Source of the DNA: Sinorhizobium terangae
GTDB lineage: Bacteria > Pseudomonadota > Alphaproteobacteria > Rhizobiales > Rhizobiaceae
Assembly (NCBI RefSeq): GCF_029714365.1
Contig: NZ_CP121659.1
Location: 62,001-126,000 of the forward strand
Length of the DNA stretch: 64,000 nucleotides
Direction of reading: 5' to 3'
Shown: piece after piece, positions 9,213 through 17,234 of the stretch
Position numbering within the stretch: the first letter of the stretch is position 1
Layout: every line of letters begins with the position of its first letter
The notes under the pieces: model-generated
What the model saw: only the letters and a program-made list of their open reading frames with translations
Database searches by the model: none
Told to the model about the DNA's origin: nothing
Made by a program: the position numbers and the translations under genes

Positions 9213-9872
9213 TTACGCGGTCGGTTGCTTCGTCTTCCGGAGATAAGGCAAGATCGTGTCGAAGGAGCCGAAACGCTGGATCGCGTCCTCGTTGGATACG
9301 GCAGCGGTAATGATGACGTCCTCGCCCTGCTGCCAGTTCGCCGGCGTCGCAACCTGGTGCTTGGCGGTCAGTTGGATCGAGTCGATCGCACGCAGGATCT
9401 CGTTGAAATTGCGGCCGGTTGTCATCGGGTAGGTGAGGATCAGCTTGATCTTCTTGTCCGGGCCGATGACGTAGACCGAGCGCACGGTGGCATTGTCGGC
9501 TGGTGTGCGGCCTTCCGACGTTTCGCCGGCATCGGCCGGCAGCATGTCGTAGAGTTTGGCCACCTTGAGGTCCTTGTCGCCGATCAGCGGGTATTCGACG
9601 TCGAAACCGGTTGCGACCTTGATGTCGTTCTTCCACTTGCTGTGGCTTTCCACCGGATCGACCGAGATGCCGATGATCTTGACGCCGCGCTTGCGGAACT
9701 CGTTCTCTATTCCGGCCATGGCGCCAAGTTCGGTGGTGCACACGGGTGTGAAATTCTTCGGATGGGAAAAGAGAACGGCCCAGCCGTCGCCGATCCATTC
9801 ATGGAAATTGATCGTGCCCTGCGTGGTCTCGGCGGTGAAATCTGGGGCGGTTTGGTTGATACGGAGGCCCAT
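9213..9872 (-). CDS. 1-Cys peroxiredoxin (Prx6/AhpC-TSA family)
   Basis: Reduces hydrogen peroxide and organic hydroperoxides in the cytoplasm. From the ATG at 9872, which follows AAAGGAG, the protein has 219 residues. The peroxidatic Cys is in NFTPVCTTE near residue 45; it is the only cysteine in the protein, which places it in the 1-Cys group that needs an external thiol reductant. The Prx6 signatures DPVESHSKW and TYPMTTGRNFNEILR are present. An upstream open extension of 55 codons has no family similarity and is rejected. The gene stands alone between convergent sugE and the helicase gene. Confidence 0.93.
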   Translation of the reverse strand: MGLRINQTAPDFTAETTQGTINFHEWIGDGWAVLFSHPKNFTPVCTTELGAMAGIENEFRKRGVKIIGISVDPVESHSKWKNDIKVATGFDVEYPLIGDKDLKVAKLYDMLPADAGETSEGRTPADNATVRSVYVIGPDKKIKLILTYPMTTGRNFNEILRAIDSIQLTAKHQVATPANWQQGEDVIITAAVSNEDAIQRFGSFDTILPYLRKTKQPTA

Positions 9873-10164
9873 GGTCTGCTCCTTTGCGGCTGGCGATTGT
9901 TTCGCGCAGAATAGCGCAATCGTGGCGCTTTTCGAGGAGGAAACGTGCGGGAACGATCCGCAAAAAGAATGTCCGCGGCGTGATTTACCGCTTTTGGAGA
10001 ATAATATCGCTGAGGTACACGCAGTGCTGGCACTCATCGGGAAATGCTCGAGGAATGCAAACGCTTTCGCACTGCCTGGCTGTTACGCTCCACGGCGTCC
10101 GGAGGAGGCCAGGCGCGCTGCCGCCAAGGTGGCAGCAGACAACGCGGGCCCAAAATCACGGTGA

Positions 10165-12045
10165 TTAGTATTGCCTGTTCTTGGCGTTGGCGCGTTTCGC
10201 TTTGGGTTTGAAGCCGCCAGCGTCCTTTTGCGCTCCCGGCTTGCCCTTCTTGCCGCGGGGTTTGTCGTCCCGCTTCTCAAGGCGTGTCTCCTCGGCAAAG
10301 GCCGGCTTCTTTTCGAACTTGCGCTTCGGTTTGAAATCCTCGCGTGCTGCGTCGGCGGTCCGCTTCTTCGCGAATTCGGGCTTTTCCTGCCGCGGCTGGG
10401 AGAGATCCGGGGTGCCCGCGAGCGGCTTCACGCGAATGCCCTTTTCGAGCGTCCGGCTCGGACCGATTGCCGAGAGGAAGCGTTCCGCGCCTTCGGCCGT
10501 CAGTTCCACATAGGTCTCTTCCGGCTGCATCCGGATCGCGCCGATATCGCGCTTTGAAAGCTTGCCATGACGGCACAGCATCGGGATCAGCCAGCGCGGT
10601 TCGGCATTCTGCTTGCGGCCGACCGAGAGCGAAAACCAGCTACCATCCGTGAAGTCGGCGCGCGGCGCGCCGAAATCATCGCGGGTCGTCGGAGCGGCAT
10701 CGCGCCGCCCTTTCCTGCGGTCGTCCGCGAGAGAAACATCGGCGAGGTCTTCCGGCGCCGAGCGACCGGAACGGAACTGCCGCACGAAGGCGGCTGCCAG
10801 CTTCTCTGCGCCGTGACGGTCGATCAGAGCCCGCACGATCGCCTGTTCGTCCTCGCGCAGCGGCTCGTCGAACGCCGTATCGGCCACGATGCGCTCGTCG
10901 TCACGGCTCATAACCTCGTCCGCTGACGGCGGCTTTGCCCAGGTCGCGGTGATGCGCGCATTTTCCAAGAGCCTTTCGGCCTTGCGGCGTGCATTGACGG
11001 GGACGATCAGCGCGCTGACGCCCTTCTGGCCCGCACGACCCGTACGCCCGCTTCGATGCAGCAGCGTCTCGGGATTGGTCGGCAGATCGGCGTGGACCAC
11101 CAGCTCCAGTCCCGGCAGGTCGATGCCGCGTGCCGCAACATCCGTCGCGATGCAGACGCGGGCACGTCCGTCGCGCATCGCCTGCAGCGCATGGGTGCGT
11201 TCGTTCTGGCTGAGTTCGCCGGATAGCGCCACGACAGAGAAGCCGCGATTGTTGAAGCGGGCCGTCAGGTGATTGACCGCAGCGCGGGTGGAGCAGAAGA
11301 CGATCGCGTTTCGTGCCTCGTAGTAGCGAAGCACGTTGATGATTGCGTTCTCGCGGTCGCTCGGAGTGACGAGCAGTGAGCGATATTCGATATCGCCATG
11401 CTGCTTCTGTTCCGATGCGGTGCTGATGCGTATGGCATCGCGCTGGTAATTTTTCGCAAGCGTTGCGATCGAGCGCGGCACGGTCGCCGAGAACATCAGC
11501 GTGCGCCGGTCTTGAGGCGCGGCTTCGAGGATGAACTCCAGATCCTCGCGAAAGCCGAGGTCCAGCATCTCGTCGGCCTCATCGAGCACGACGGCGCGGA
11601 GCGCCGAGATGTCGAGCGAATCCCGGCGGATGTGGTCGCAAAGCCGTCCCGGCGTGCCGACGACGATGTGGGCGCCGCGTTCGAGCGCGCGCCGTTCGCT
11701 GCGGATATCCATGCCGCCGACGCAGGAGGCGATGGTCGCGCCCGCCACCTCGTAGAGCCAGTCGAGTTCGCGCTTGACCTGCAGCGCCAGTTCGCGTGTG
11801 GGCGCAATGACGAGCGCGAGCGGTGCGCCGGCTGCGCCAAAACGCTCTGTGCCATTGAGCAGCGTCGGCGCAAGCGCAAGGCCGAAGGCCACGGTCTTGC
11901 CGGACCCGGTCTGGGCCGAAACCAACGCGTCCGCGCCATCAAGCGCCGGATCGAGCATCGCCTTCTGTACCGGCGTCAGCTCGTTGTAACCGCGTCTTGC
12001 CAATGCCTCGGCGATCGCGGGCGCGATCCCTTCGAACTCAGTCAT
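10165..12045 (-). CDS. DEAD-box ATP-dependent RNA helicase
   Basis: RNA helicase of 626 residues. The Q motif LTPVQKAML, Walker A AQTGSGKT, DEAD box VLDEADEML, SAT motif MFSATVP, and HRSGRTGRAG motif VI are all present in order in the first 370 residues. A DbpA/CsdA-like RNA-binding module (EETYVELTAEGAERFLSAI) lies near residues 525-545, and the last 80 residues are a Lys/Arg-rich disordered tail. This arrangement suggests a role in ribosome assembly or RNA remodelling under cold stress. It is probably the deaD/csdA counterpart, but several paralogues exist in rhizobia, so no symbol is given. Confidence 0.93.
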   Translation of the reverse strand: MTEFEGIAPAIAEALARRGYNELTPVQKAMLDPALDGADALVSAQTGSGKTVAFGLALAPTLLNGTERFGAAGAPLALVIAPTRELALQVKRELDWLYEVAGATIASCVGGMDIRSERRALERGAHIVVGTPGRLCDHIRRDSLDISALRAVVLDEADEMLDLGFREDLEFILEAAPQDRRTLMFSATVPRSIATLAKNYQRDAIRISTASEQKQHGDIEYRSLLVTPSDRENAIINVLRYYEARNAIVFCSTRAAVNHLTARFNNRGFSVVALSGELSQNERTHALQAMRDGRARVCIATDVAARGIDLPGLELVVHADLPTNPETLLHRSGRTGRAGQKGVSALIVPVNARRKAERLLENARITATWAKPPSADEVMSRDDERIVADTAFDEPLREDEQAIVRALIDRHGAEKLAAAFVRQFRSGRSAPEDLADVSLADDRRKGRRDAAPTTRDDFGAPRADFTDGSWFSLSVGRKQNAEPRWLIPMLCRHGKLSKRDIGAIRMQPEETYVELTAEGAERFLSAIGPSRTLEKGIRVKPLAGTPDLSQPRQEKPEFAKKRTADAAREDFKPKRKFEKKPAFAEETRLEKRDDKPRGKKGKPGAQKDAGGFKPKAKRANAKNRQY

Positions 12046-12197
12046 ATCTTGTCTTTCGGATTTCGGTCTTCACGCCGACAGACGAGCGGATTTGGATCAG
12101 GTCGTCATCAGGCGTCAATTGCCGCGGCCAACACGTCGCGGGCCTGTTCATGGCGCGCTACATACGCGGCGGAAGCGCTAATGTACAGGCGGAATCT

Positions 12198-12581
12198 TTA
12201 GTGTCCGGGACCGTTGTTGGGGCCGCCGAACTCGTTCTGGCCCTTCGTGCCCGGCCACAGACAGAGGGCGATGAACACGATCGGACTCAGCACCGGAATG
12301 AAAAGGCAGAGCGCTAGCGGGCCGGGATAGCCGATGTCATGCAGGCGCTTGATCGCCAGCATCGCGATGGAAACGGTCGAAAGGACGCCGGACACGACGA
12401 GCGCCAGTGTCCAGAGCGCTAATGCGGTCTCCTCGTTTTCGTTCTTCAGCATCTGCATGAGGAAGACGCCGCCGACGAGGAACCAGAAAAGCCAGGAAAG
12501 GAAGAAGGGGAGGCGGCCGATGCGGCCGGAGGGGCTGAAGAACAGCCAGGTCATGCTCGGCTGTTGCCCCTCCTCGGCCAT
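12198..12581 (-). CDS. DUF805 small inner-membrane protein
   Basis: A 127-residue protein whose ATG at 12581 lies 4 bp after the dapD stop, so the two are co-transcribed. It has about four membrane segments and the DUF805 hallmark KRLHDIGYPG near residue 85, with a short hydrophilic C-terminus. The family is widespread in proteobacteria and has no established function. A longer frame beginning inside dapD (12641) is rejected because it only adds residues read in the wrong frame of dapD. Confidence 0.88.
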   Translation of the reverse strand: MAEEGQQPSMTWLFFSPSGRIGRLPFFLSWLFWFLVGGVFLMQMLKNENEETALALWTLALVVSGVLSTVSIAMLAIKRLHDIGYPGPLALCLFIPVLSPIVFIALCLWPGTKGQNEFGGPNNGPGH

Positions 12582-12585
12582 CGCA

Positions 12586-13443
12586 TCAGTCTCTGAGCAG
12601 TTCGTTGATGCCGGTCTTGGCGCGCGTCTTCTCGTCGACACGCTTGACGATGACCGCGCAATAGAGGTTCGGCGCCGGCTGGCCGTTCGCCATGGTCGAG
12701 CCGGACGGCATCGAGCCTGCCACGACGACGGAATAGGGCGGCACTTCGCCGTAGGTCACCTCGCCTGTCGCGCGATCGACGATCTTGGTCGACCTGCCGA
12801 TGAAGACGCCCATGCCGAGAACCGAGCCTTCGCGCACGATGCAGCCTTCGACCACTTCCGAGCGGGCGCCGATGAAGCAATTGTCCTCGATGATCGTGGG
12901 TCCTGCCTGCATTGGCTCCAGCACGCCGCCGATGCCGACGCCACCGGAAAGGTGCACGTTCTTGCCGATCTGGGCGCAGGAACCGACGGTTGCCCAGGTA
13001 TCAACCATCGTGCCCTCGCCGACATAGGCGCCGAGGTTGACGAAGGACGGCATCAGGATCGCGTTCGGCGCAATATAGGCCGAGCGGCGGACGACGCAGT
13101 TCGGAACCGCGCGGAACCCGGCCTTCTCGAACTCGTTGACGCTCCAGCCGTCGAACTTGGAGGGAACCTTGTCCCACCAGACCGACTCGCCGGGACCGCC
13201 CTTGACGAGCTCCATCGGGTTCAGGCGGAAGGACAGAAGGACGGCCTTCTTCAGCCACTGATTGACGGTCCAGGTGCCGTCCTTGCCGCGTTCGGCGACG
13301 CGGGCCTTGCCGCTATCGAGCAGGTTCAGCGCCGCTTCGACCGCTTCGCGGACCGCGCCGCGCGTGCCGGTATTGACGGCTTCGCGATTGTCGAAGGCGG
13401 TCTCGATGGTCTGCGACAGGGAGGCAAGGTCGTGGGTCGTCAT
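12586..13443 (-). CDS. dapD: 2,3,4,5-tetrahydropyridine-2,6-dicarboxylate N-succinyltransferase
   Basis: Transfers succinyl from succinyl-CoA to tetrahydrodipicolinate, two steps ahead of DapE in diaminopimelate/lysine synthesis. The protein has 285 residues, the family length. The N-terminal helical domain is followed by a left-handed beta-helix of hexapeptide repeats (residues about 110-230, for example [20 protein letters not shown] and [15 protein letters not shown]), and a C-terminal extension [25 protein letters not shown]. Followed by the DUF805 gene 4 bp downstream. Confidence 0.97.
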   Translation of the reverse strand: MTTHDLASLSQTIETAFDNREAVNTGTRGAVREAVEAALNLLDSGKARVAERGKDGTWTVNQWLKKAVLLSFRLNPMELVKGGPGESVWWDKVPSKFDGWSVNEFEKAGFRAVPNCVVRRSAYIAPNAILMPSFVNLGAYVGEGTMVDTWATVGSCAQIGKNVHLSGGVGIGGVLEPMQAGPTIIEDNCFIGARSEVVEGCIVREGSVLGMGVFIGRSTKIVDRATGEVTYGEVPPYSVVVAGSMPSGSTMANGQPAPNLYCAVIVKRVDEKTRAKTGINELLRD

Positions 13444-13748
13444 CGGAATTCCTTATGTTCGGCGTTGTCGTGCAAGCTCTACTGCATAATTCCTTAAATC
13501 GGAACCGATTTGAGGACAAAGTTATGCAGCAATTCAAAGTCCTACAGCGACCTCACGCGTCTTGATGACGCGTTGCGCTGCAGAGGCATAAATCTGAAAA
13601 GTTGAAGCGCTTTTGGCTCCGACATCTCAGCAGGACTTGGCAAACTTCCGTGTTTCCGGCAGTAGGGACGCCTCTATGACCGAGGAAACACGACAGGGCG
13701 CGTCCGGACGAGATGCCGTCTGTTCGAAACGCGACGGGAAGATGAAAT
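13444..13748. other. Intergenic region holding a palindromic repeat
   Basis: The 305 bp between divergent dapD and the LOG gene hold one copy of the repeat described at 13480-13583. The rest shows no open frame with codon bias; promoters for both genes presumably lie at 13444-13480 and 13584-13748, but no convincing -35/-10 pair was found. Confidence 0.5.
13480..13583 (-). repeat. Two-hairpin intergenic palindromic repeat, copy 1
   Basis: First of five related copies in the window, in minus orientation. Each has one hairpin bounded by CTACAGCG / CGCTGTAG with an inner GCGCGTC / GACGCGC stem, a linker with TTTGAATTGCTGCAT, and a second hairpin based on CCTTAAATCG / CGATTTAAGG. This copy keeps both hairpins. 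Similar short mosaic elements are common between genes in Sinorhizobium. Confidence 0.75.
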
Positions 13749-14648
13749 ATGGCACGCATGAAGAAGCGCAATCTGCGCCGCAAGGATGGGGTTTGGGATC
13801 CGCTGGCCGACAGCTCGCAGAGCAGGCTGCGCGCCTCGACCGTGCCGCTGACGCCGCAGTCGGCCTCGCCGACCTATCGTCTCGCCTATGTCGACGATGA
13901 TTTTCTCTGCCGCGAGGAACTGAGGCCGGTACGCCTGCAGCTCGAGCTCCTGAAAACGGAGATGATGCTCGAGGAGCGGGGGATCAATTCGACCGTGGTG
14001 ATGTTCGGCGGCGCGCGTATCCCCGAACCGGGCGGCGAGGCTTGGGCGGCCAAGAACGACACGCAGCGCAAGAATCTCGAAGCGGCATCGATCTACTATG
14101 ACGAAGCCCGCAAATTCGCCCGGATCTGCTCGGAGCAGTCCGCCAAGCTCGGCTACAAGGAATATGTCATCGTCACCGGCGGCGGCCCGGGGGTGATGGA
14201 GGCGGGAAACCGCGGCGCGGCGGATGCCGGCGCCCCTTCGATCGGCCTCAACATCGTGCTCCCCCACGAGCAGGCGCCCAACCGGTTCGTGACTCCGGAG
14301 CTGTCGTTCAATTTCCACTATTTCGCCATTCGCAAGATGCACTTCCTGCTGCGCGCCAAGGCGGTCACGGTGTTTCCGGGCGGCTTCGGCACGCTCGACG
14401 AATTGTTCGAAACGTTAACGCTGATGCAAACGGGCCGTCTGGCCCTGGTGCCGCTCATCCTTTTCGGTGAAAAGTTCTGGCGCACGATCATCAATTTCGA
14501 GGCATTGGCCGAGTTCGGCACGATTGCGCCGAACGACGTCGATCTCGTGCATTTCGTCGAGACCGCCGAAGAGGCCTGGGAGATCATCGCCCGGTTCTAC
14601 GAGAGCATCGATCCGCGGTCGATACCGATGGCATCCGGACGGCGCTAG
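13749..14648 (+). CDS. LOG-family (TIGR00730-type) Rossmann protein
   Basis: A 299-residue member of the family formerly called lysine decarboxylase-like. The hallmark GGGPGVMEAGNRGA near residue 140 and PGGFGTLDELFE near residue 195 form the nucleotide-binding and catalytic site of LOG enzymes, which release free cytokinin-type bases or hydrolyse nucleoside 5'-monophosphates. It is about 100 residues longer than plant and Corynebacterium LOG: residues 1-85 form a basic, then acidic N-terminal extension. Substrate is unknown; a role in nucleotide metabolism such as PpnN is possible. The gene is transcribed alone, divergent from dapD. Confidence 0.85.
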   Translation: MARMKKRNLRRKDGVWDPLADSSQSRLRASTVPLTPQSASPTYRLAYVDDDFLCREELRPVRLQLELLKTEMMLEERGINSTVVMFGGARIPEPGGEAWAAKNDTQRKNLEAASIYYDEARKFARICSEQSAKLGYKEYVIVTGGGPGVMEAGNRGAADAGAPSIGLNIVLPHEQAPNRFVTPELSFNFHYFAIRKMHFLLRAKAVTVFPGGFGTLDELFETLTLMQTGRLALVPLILFGEKFWRTIINFEALAEFGTIAPNDVDLVHFVETAEEAWEIIARFYESIDPRSIPMASGRR

Positions 14649-14650
14649 AA

Positions 14651-14748
14651 CTACAGCGCCGCGCGTCTTATCGGACGCGCAAAGGTCGCTGTAGCACTTT
14701 GAATTGCTGCATGTCTTTGTCCTTAAATCGAGGTCGGGACATGCAGTA
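14651..14748 (+). repeat. Two-hairpin intergenic palindromic repeat, copy 2
   Basis: Begins 3 bp after the stop of the LOG-family gene. First hairpin CTACAGCG / CGCTGTAG is intact; the second is degenerate (CCTTAAATCGAGGTCGGGA). In this position it may act as a transcription terminator or mRNA 3'-end stabiliser. Confidence 0.75.
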
Positions 14749-14789
14749 GGAGATCTTGCCCTCTTCGATGACAAAGAGGGCGAGACGCA

Positions 14790-15314
14790 TCAGACCTTTC
14801 TGGTAAAGTCGGCGGCGTCGATCATTCCGTCGCCATTGCGGTCGCGGCGCTTGAATATCCTTTCCGTGGCTGCAGCCACTTCGGCTGCGCTGAGAGTGCC
14901 GTTGCCATCGGCATCGATGCGCGCGAAGGCACGCGGCCGCATTCCCGGCAGCATGGCCGGGCGAGCTTCCCTGAGCCTGGCGACCGCCTGGTCCCGCTCC
15001 GCGCCGGTCTTCGCCCGGGCGTCGCGCCATGCTTTGCGCGCCTCGCGGAATACCTGGCGCTTTGCCTCGATCTCGTCGCGGCTGATCTCATCGTCGCCGT
15101 TGGTGTCGAAGCTCTTGAAATTGTTCGAGATCCGCGCCTGGAGCTCCTGAAGGGAGACCTTGGAATCGCCGCTCGTGTCGAGGCGCTTGATCATGCGCTC
15201 CGCGCGCTGCTCGGGCGTAAGCTTGTTTTTGGCGGCAAATGAAGGTGCTGAAAGACCGGTCAGTGCCACGGCGAGGACCGTGGCGCCGAGAATGAAAGTC
15301 CTGTTGCGCATCAT
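14790..15314 (-). CDS. Secreted EF-hand calcium-binding protein
   Basis: A 174-residue protein with an N-terminal signal peptide (residues 1-28, cleavage after SFA-A region) and four EF-hand loops: D46-E57 (DTSGDSKVSLQE), D70-E81 (DTNGDDEISRDE), D134-E145 (DADGNGTLSAAE) and D158-D169 (DRNGDGMIDAAD). A long basic helix separates the two EF pairs, as in calmodulin-like architectures. It should be periplasmic and bind calcium; similar small EF-hand proteins are abundant in rhizobia, with no defined partner. The tandem ATG codons at 15314/15311 follow AAGGAAA. Confidence 0.9.
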   Translation of the reverse strand: MMRNRTFILGATVLAVALTGLSAPSFAAKNKLTPEQRAERMIKRLDTSGDSKVSLQELQARISNNFKSFDTNGDDEISRDEIEAKRQVFREARKAWRDARAKTGAERDQAVARLREARPAMLPGMRPRAFARIDADGNGTLSAAEVAAATERIFKRRDRNGDGMIDAADFTRKV

Positions 15315-15436
15315 GCTTTCCTTCGATCAGTTATCCTGAGCAAAGGATAGGCAAGCGCGGTCCCGGCACCAGTTAAACTTTGGTAATTTAAGTCTCTGGC
15401 GGAAAAGCGGTTTTTCAGTGGTTGAATCGTGTTGCG

Positions 15437-16150
15437 TCAGGCCTGCGCCACGACCCGCCGCAGGAATCCAGTGAGGTTCTCGGTGACGTAGTCGATCTGC
15501 TCGTCCGCGTCGCTCGACGTCTCCCAGGCTTCCGCGAATTCGTATTCGAGGTTGTGCGGCACGAGCAGCACGGTTTTCATGCCGAGCGCCTTGGGGACCA
15601 GGAGGTTGCGCGGCAGATCCTCGAACATGACGGCGTTGCGGGTGTCGACGCGGTGAAGGCTCATGAACTTGTCATAGGTGTCGCCGGCCGGCTTGGGCAC
15701 GAAATTGGCGGCGACGATGTCGAAGATGTCGTCGAAATGGTCGAGAATGCCGAGCGCGCGCGCCGTCATCTCAGCATGGTGAACACTGCCATTGGTGAAA
15801 ATGAACTTGCGGCCCGGCAACGCCTTGATCGCCTCGCCGAGCGCGGGGTCGGCCGGAACCACGCTGTAGTCGATCGCATGCGCCCTCTGCAGGAAGTCGT
15901 TGGGATCGACACCGTGATGAATCATCAGCCCCTGCAGCGTCGTGCCGTGGTCGCGGTAATATTCCTTCTGCAACTTCTTCGCTTCCGCCGGCTCGAGCGC
16001 CAGGAGCTCGGCGACATAGGCCGTCATGTTGCGGTCGATCTGCGCGAACAGATTGACGTGGTGCGGATAGAGCGTGTTGTCGAGATCGAAGACCCAGTCT
16101 GTGACATGGGCGAACTCGGCATGGGTCGGAAGGCGGTCGAGCTTTTTCAT
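15437..16150 (-). CDS. HAD-superfamily pyrimidine 5'-nucleotidase-like phosphatase
   Basis: Cytoplasmic phosphatase of 237 residues from the ATG at 16150. The four HAD motifs are present: DLDNTLYP (motif I, residues about 22-29), FTNGS (motif II), the motif III lysine in VPKPAGDTYDKF, and MFEDLPRN (motif IV). The sequence fits the SDT1/Pyr-5-nucleotidase group that dephosphorylates UMP/CMP or pyridoxal phosphate-like substrates. An upstream extension of 23 residues into the divergent region is rejected as it lacks family similarity. Stands alone, divergent from an EamA transporter. Confidence 0.88.
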   Translation of the reverse strand: MKKLDRLPTHAEFAHVTDWVFDLDNTLYPHHVNLFAQIDRNMTAYVAELLALEPAEAKKLQKEYYRDHGTTLQGLMIHHGVDPNDFLQRAHAIDYSVVPADPALGEAIKALPGRKFIFTNGSVHHAEMTARALGILDHFDDIFDIVAANFVPKPAGDTYDKFMSLHRVDTRNAVMFEDLPRNLLVPKALGMKTVLLVPHNLEYEFAEAWETSSDADEQIDYVTENLTGFLRRVVAQA

Positions 16151-16254
16151 GGCCGGGTTATGACATGGCAGGCTTACGAAGGAAAACGGATTTATTTTGT
16201 CTCGCACCGCGCGCACCAATGGATTGTCCGCCGCGCGCGTGCTAGCTCGCGAAA

Positions 16255-17169
16255 ATGGAAACCTGGGTTCTTATCACCGTCGCCGCGGCCTTCCTTCAGA
16301 ATGTCCGCTCCGCCATGCAGAAGCACCTGAAGGGCGTCATGGGCACCACCGGCGCGACCTTCGTGCGCTTCGGCTTCGGCTTGCCTTTCGCACTCTTCTA
16401 CCTCGTCGTCCTCTGGCGTGGCGCGGGGCACCCCCTGCCGGCCCCGAACGGCACGTTCTTTCTCTGGGCAGTCATCGGCGGACTGGCGCAGATCGCCGCG
16501 ACCTTCCTGCTCGTCCATCTCTTCTCGTTTCGCAACTTCGCCGTCGGTACGGCCTATTCCCGCACCGAACCAGCGCAGGCAGCTCTCTTCGGCCTGATCT
16601 TCCTGGGCGAGAAAGCGAGCCAGGGCGCGCTGGTGGCGATCGCCATTTCGGTGGTCGGCGTGATGCTCATCTCCGTTGCCCGCACCATGCTCAGCCCGCG
16701 ATCGCTGGTGACTTCGGTATTCAGCCGCACCGCCGGTATTGGGCTTACGTCCGGCACGTTCTTCGGCCTTTCGGCCGTCTCCTATCGCTCCGCCTCGCTG
16801 GCGCTGGCGCCCAGCCTTCCTGCACCGGACTACATGATGCAGGCGAGCTTCACGCTCGGCTTCGTCATCCTGCTTCAGACCGTCGTGATGCTTGCCTGGA
16901 TCGTGGTTCGCGAACCGGAAGAACTGCAACGCATCGGCGCTGCATGGAGGCCGGCCTTCGTCGTCGGCTTCGTCGGCGCCTCGGCATCCTTCGGTTGGTT
17001 CATGGCGATGACCCTGCAGCAGGCCGCGGTCGTCAAGGTCGTGGCGCAGGTCGAAATGCTCTTCACCTTCGCCTCGTCCTTTTTCGTCTTCCACGAGTGG
17101 ATCAACCGCCTCGAATTGTTCGGCTGTCTGCTGATCGTGGCCGGCGTCGTAATGCTCATCGTTCTTTAA
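16255..17169 (+). CDS. EamA/DMT-superfamily transporter
   Basis: A 304-residue inner-membrane protein with ten hydrophobic segments forming two EamA repeats (first repeat about residues 1-140, second 160-304; the second carries GFVGASASFGWFMAMTLQQAAVVKVV). Proteins of this family export or import amino acids, nucleotide precursors or other metabolites; substrate cannot be read from sequence. The gene precedes ada by 65 bp on the same strand but the functional link is unclear. It is intact, unlike the second EamA gene in the window at 24345-24784. Confidence 0.85.
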   Translation: METWVLITVAAAFLQNVRSAMQKHLKGVMGTTGATFVRFGFGLPFALFYLVVLWRGAGHPLPAPNGTFFLWAVIGGLAQIAATFLLVHLFSFRNFAVGTAYSRTEPAQAALFGLIFLGEKASQGALVAIAISVVGVMLISVARTMLSPRSLVTSVFSRTAGIGLTSGTFFGLSAVSYRSASLALAPSLPAPDYMMQASFTLGFVILLQTVVMLAWIVVREPEELQRIGAAWRPAFVVGFVGASASFGWFMAMTLQQAAVVKVVAQVEMLFTFASSFFVFHEWINRLELFGCLLIVAGVVMLIVL

Positions 17170-17234
17170 GGGCGCCCGAAATAGCCGCCCGAATTTCGGC
17201 GGACGACCCGTCCGTCCGGTGTTACAACAGCGGC

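Noticed and set aside
16197..17234. 345-codon upstream extension of ada
   Set aside because: Overlaps the EamA transporter in another frame and has Arg-rich junk composition; Ada normally begins at the chosen ATG.
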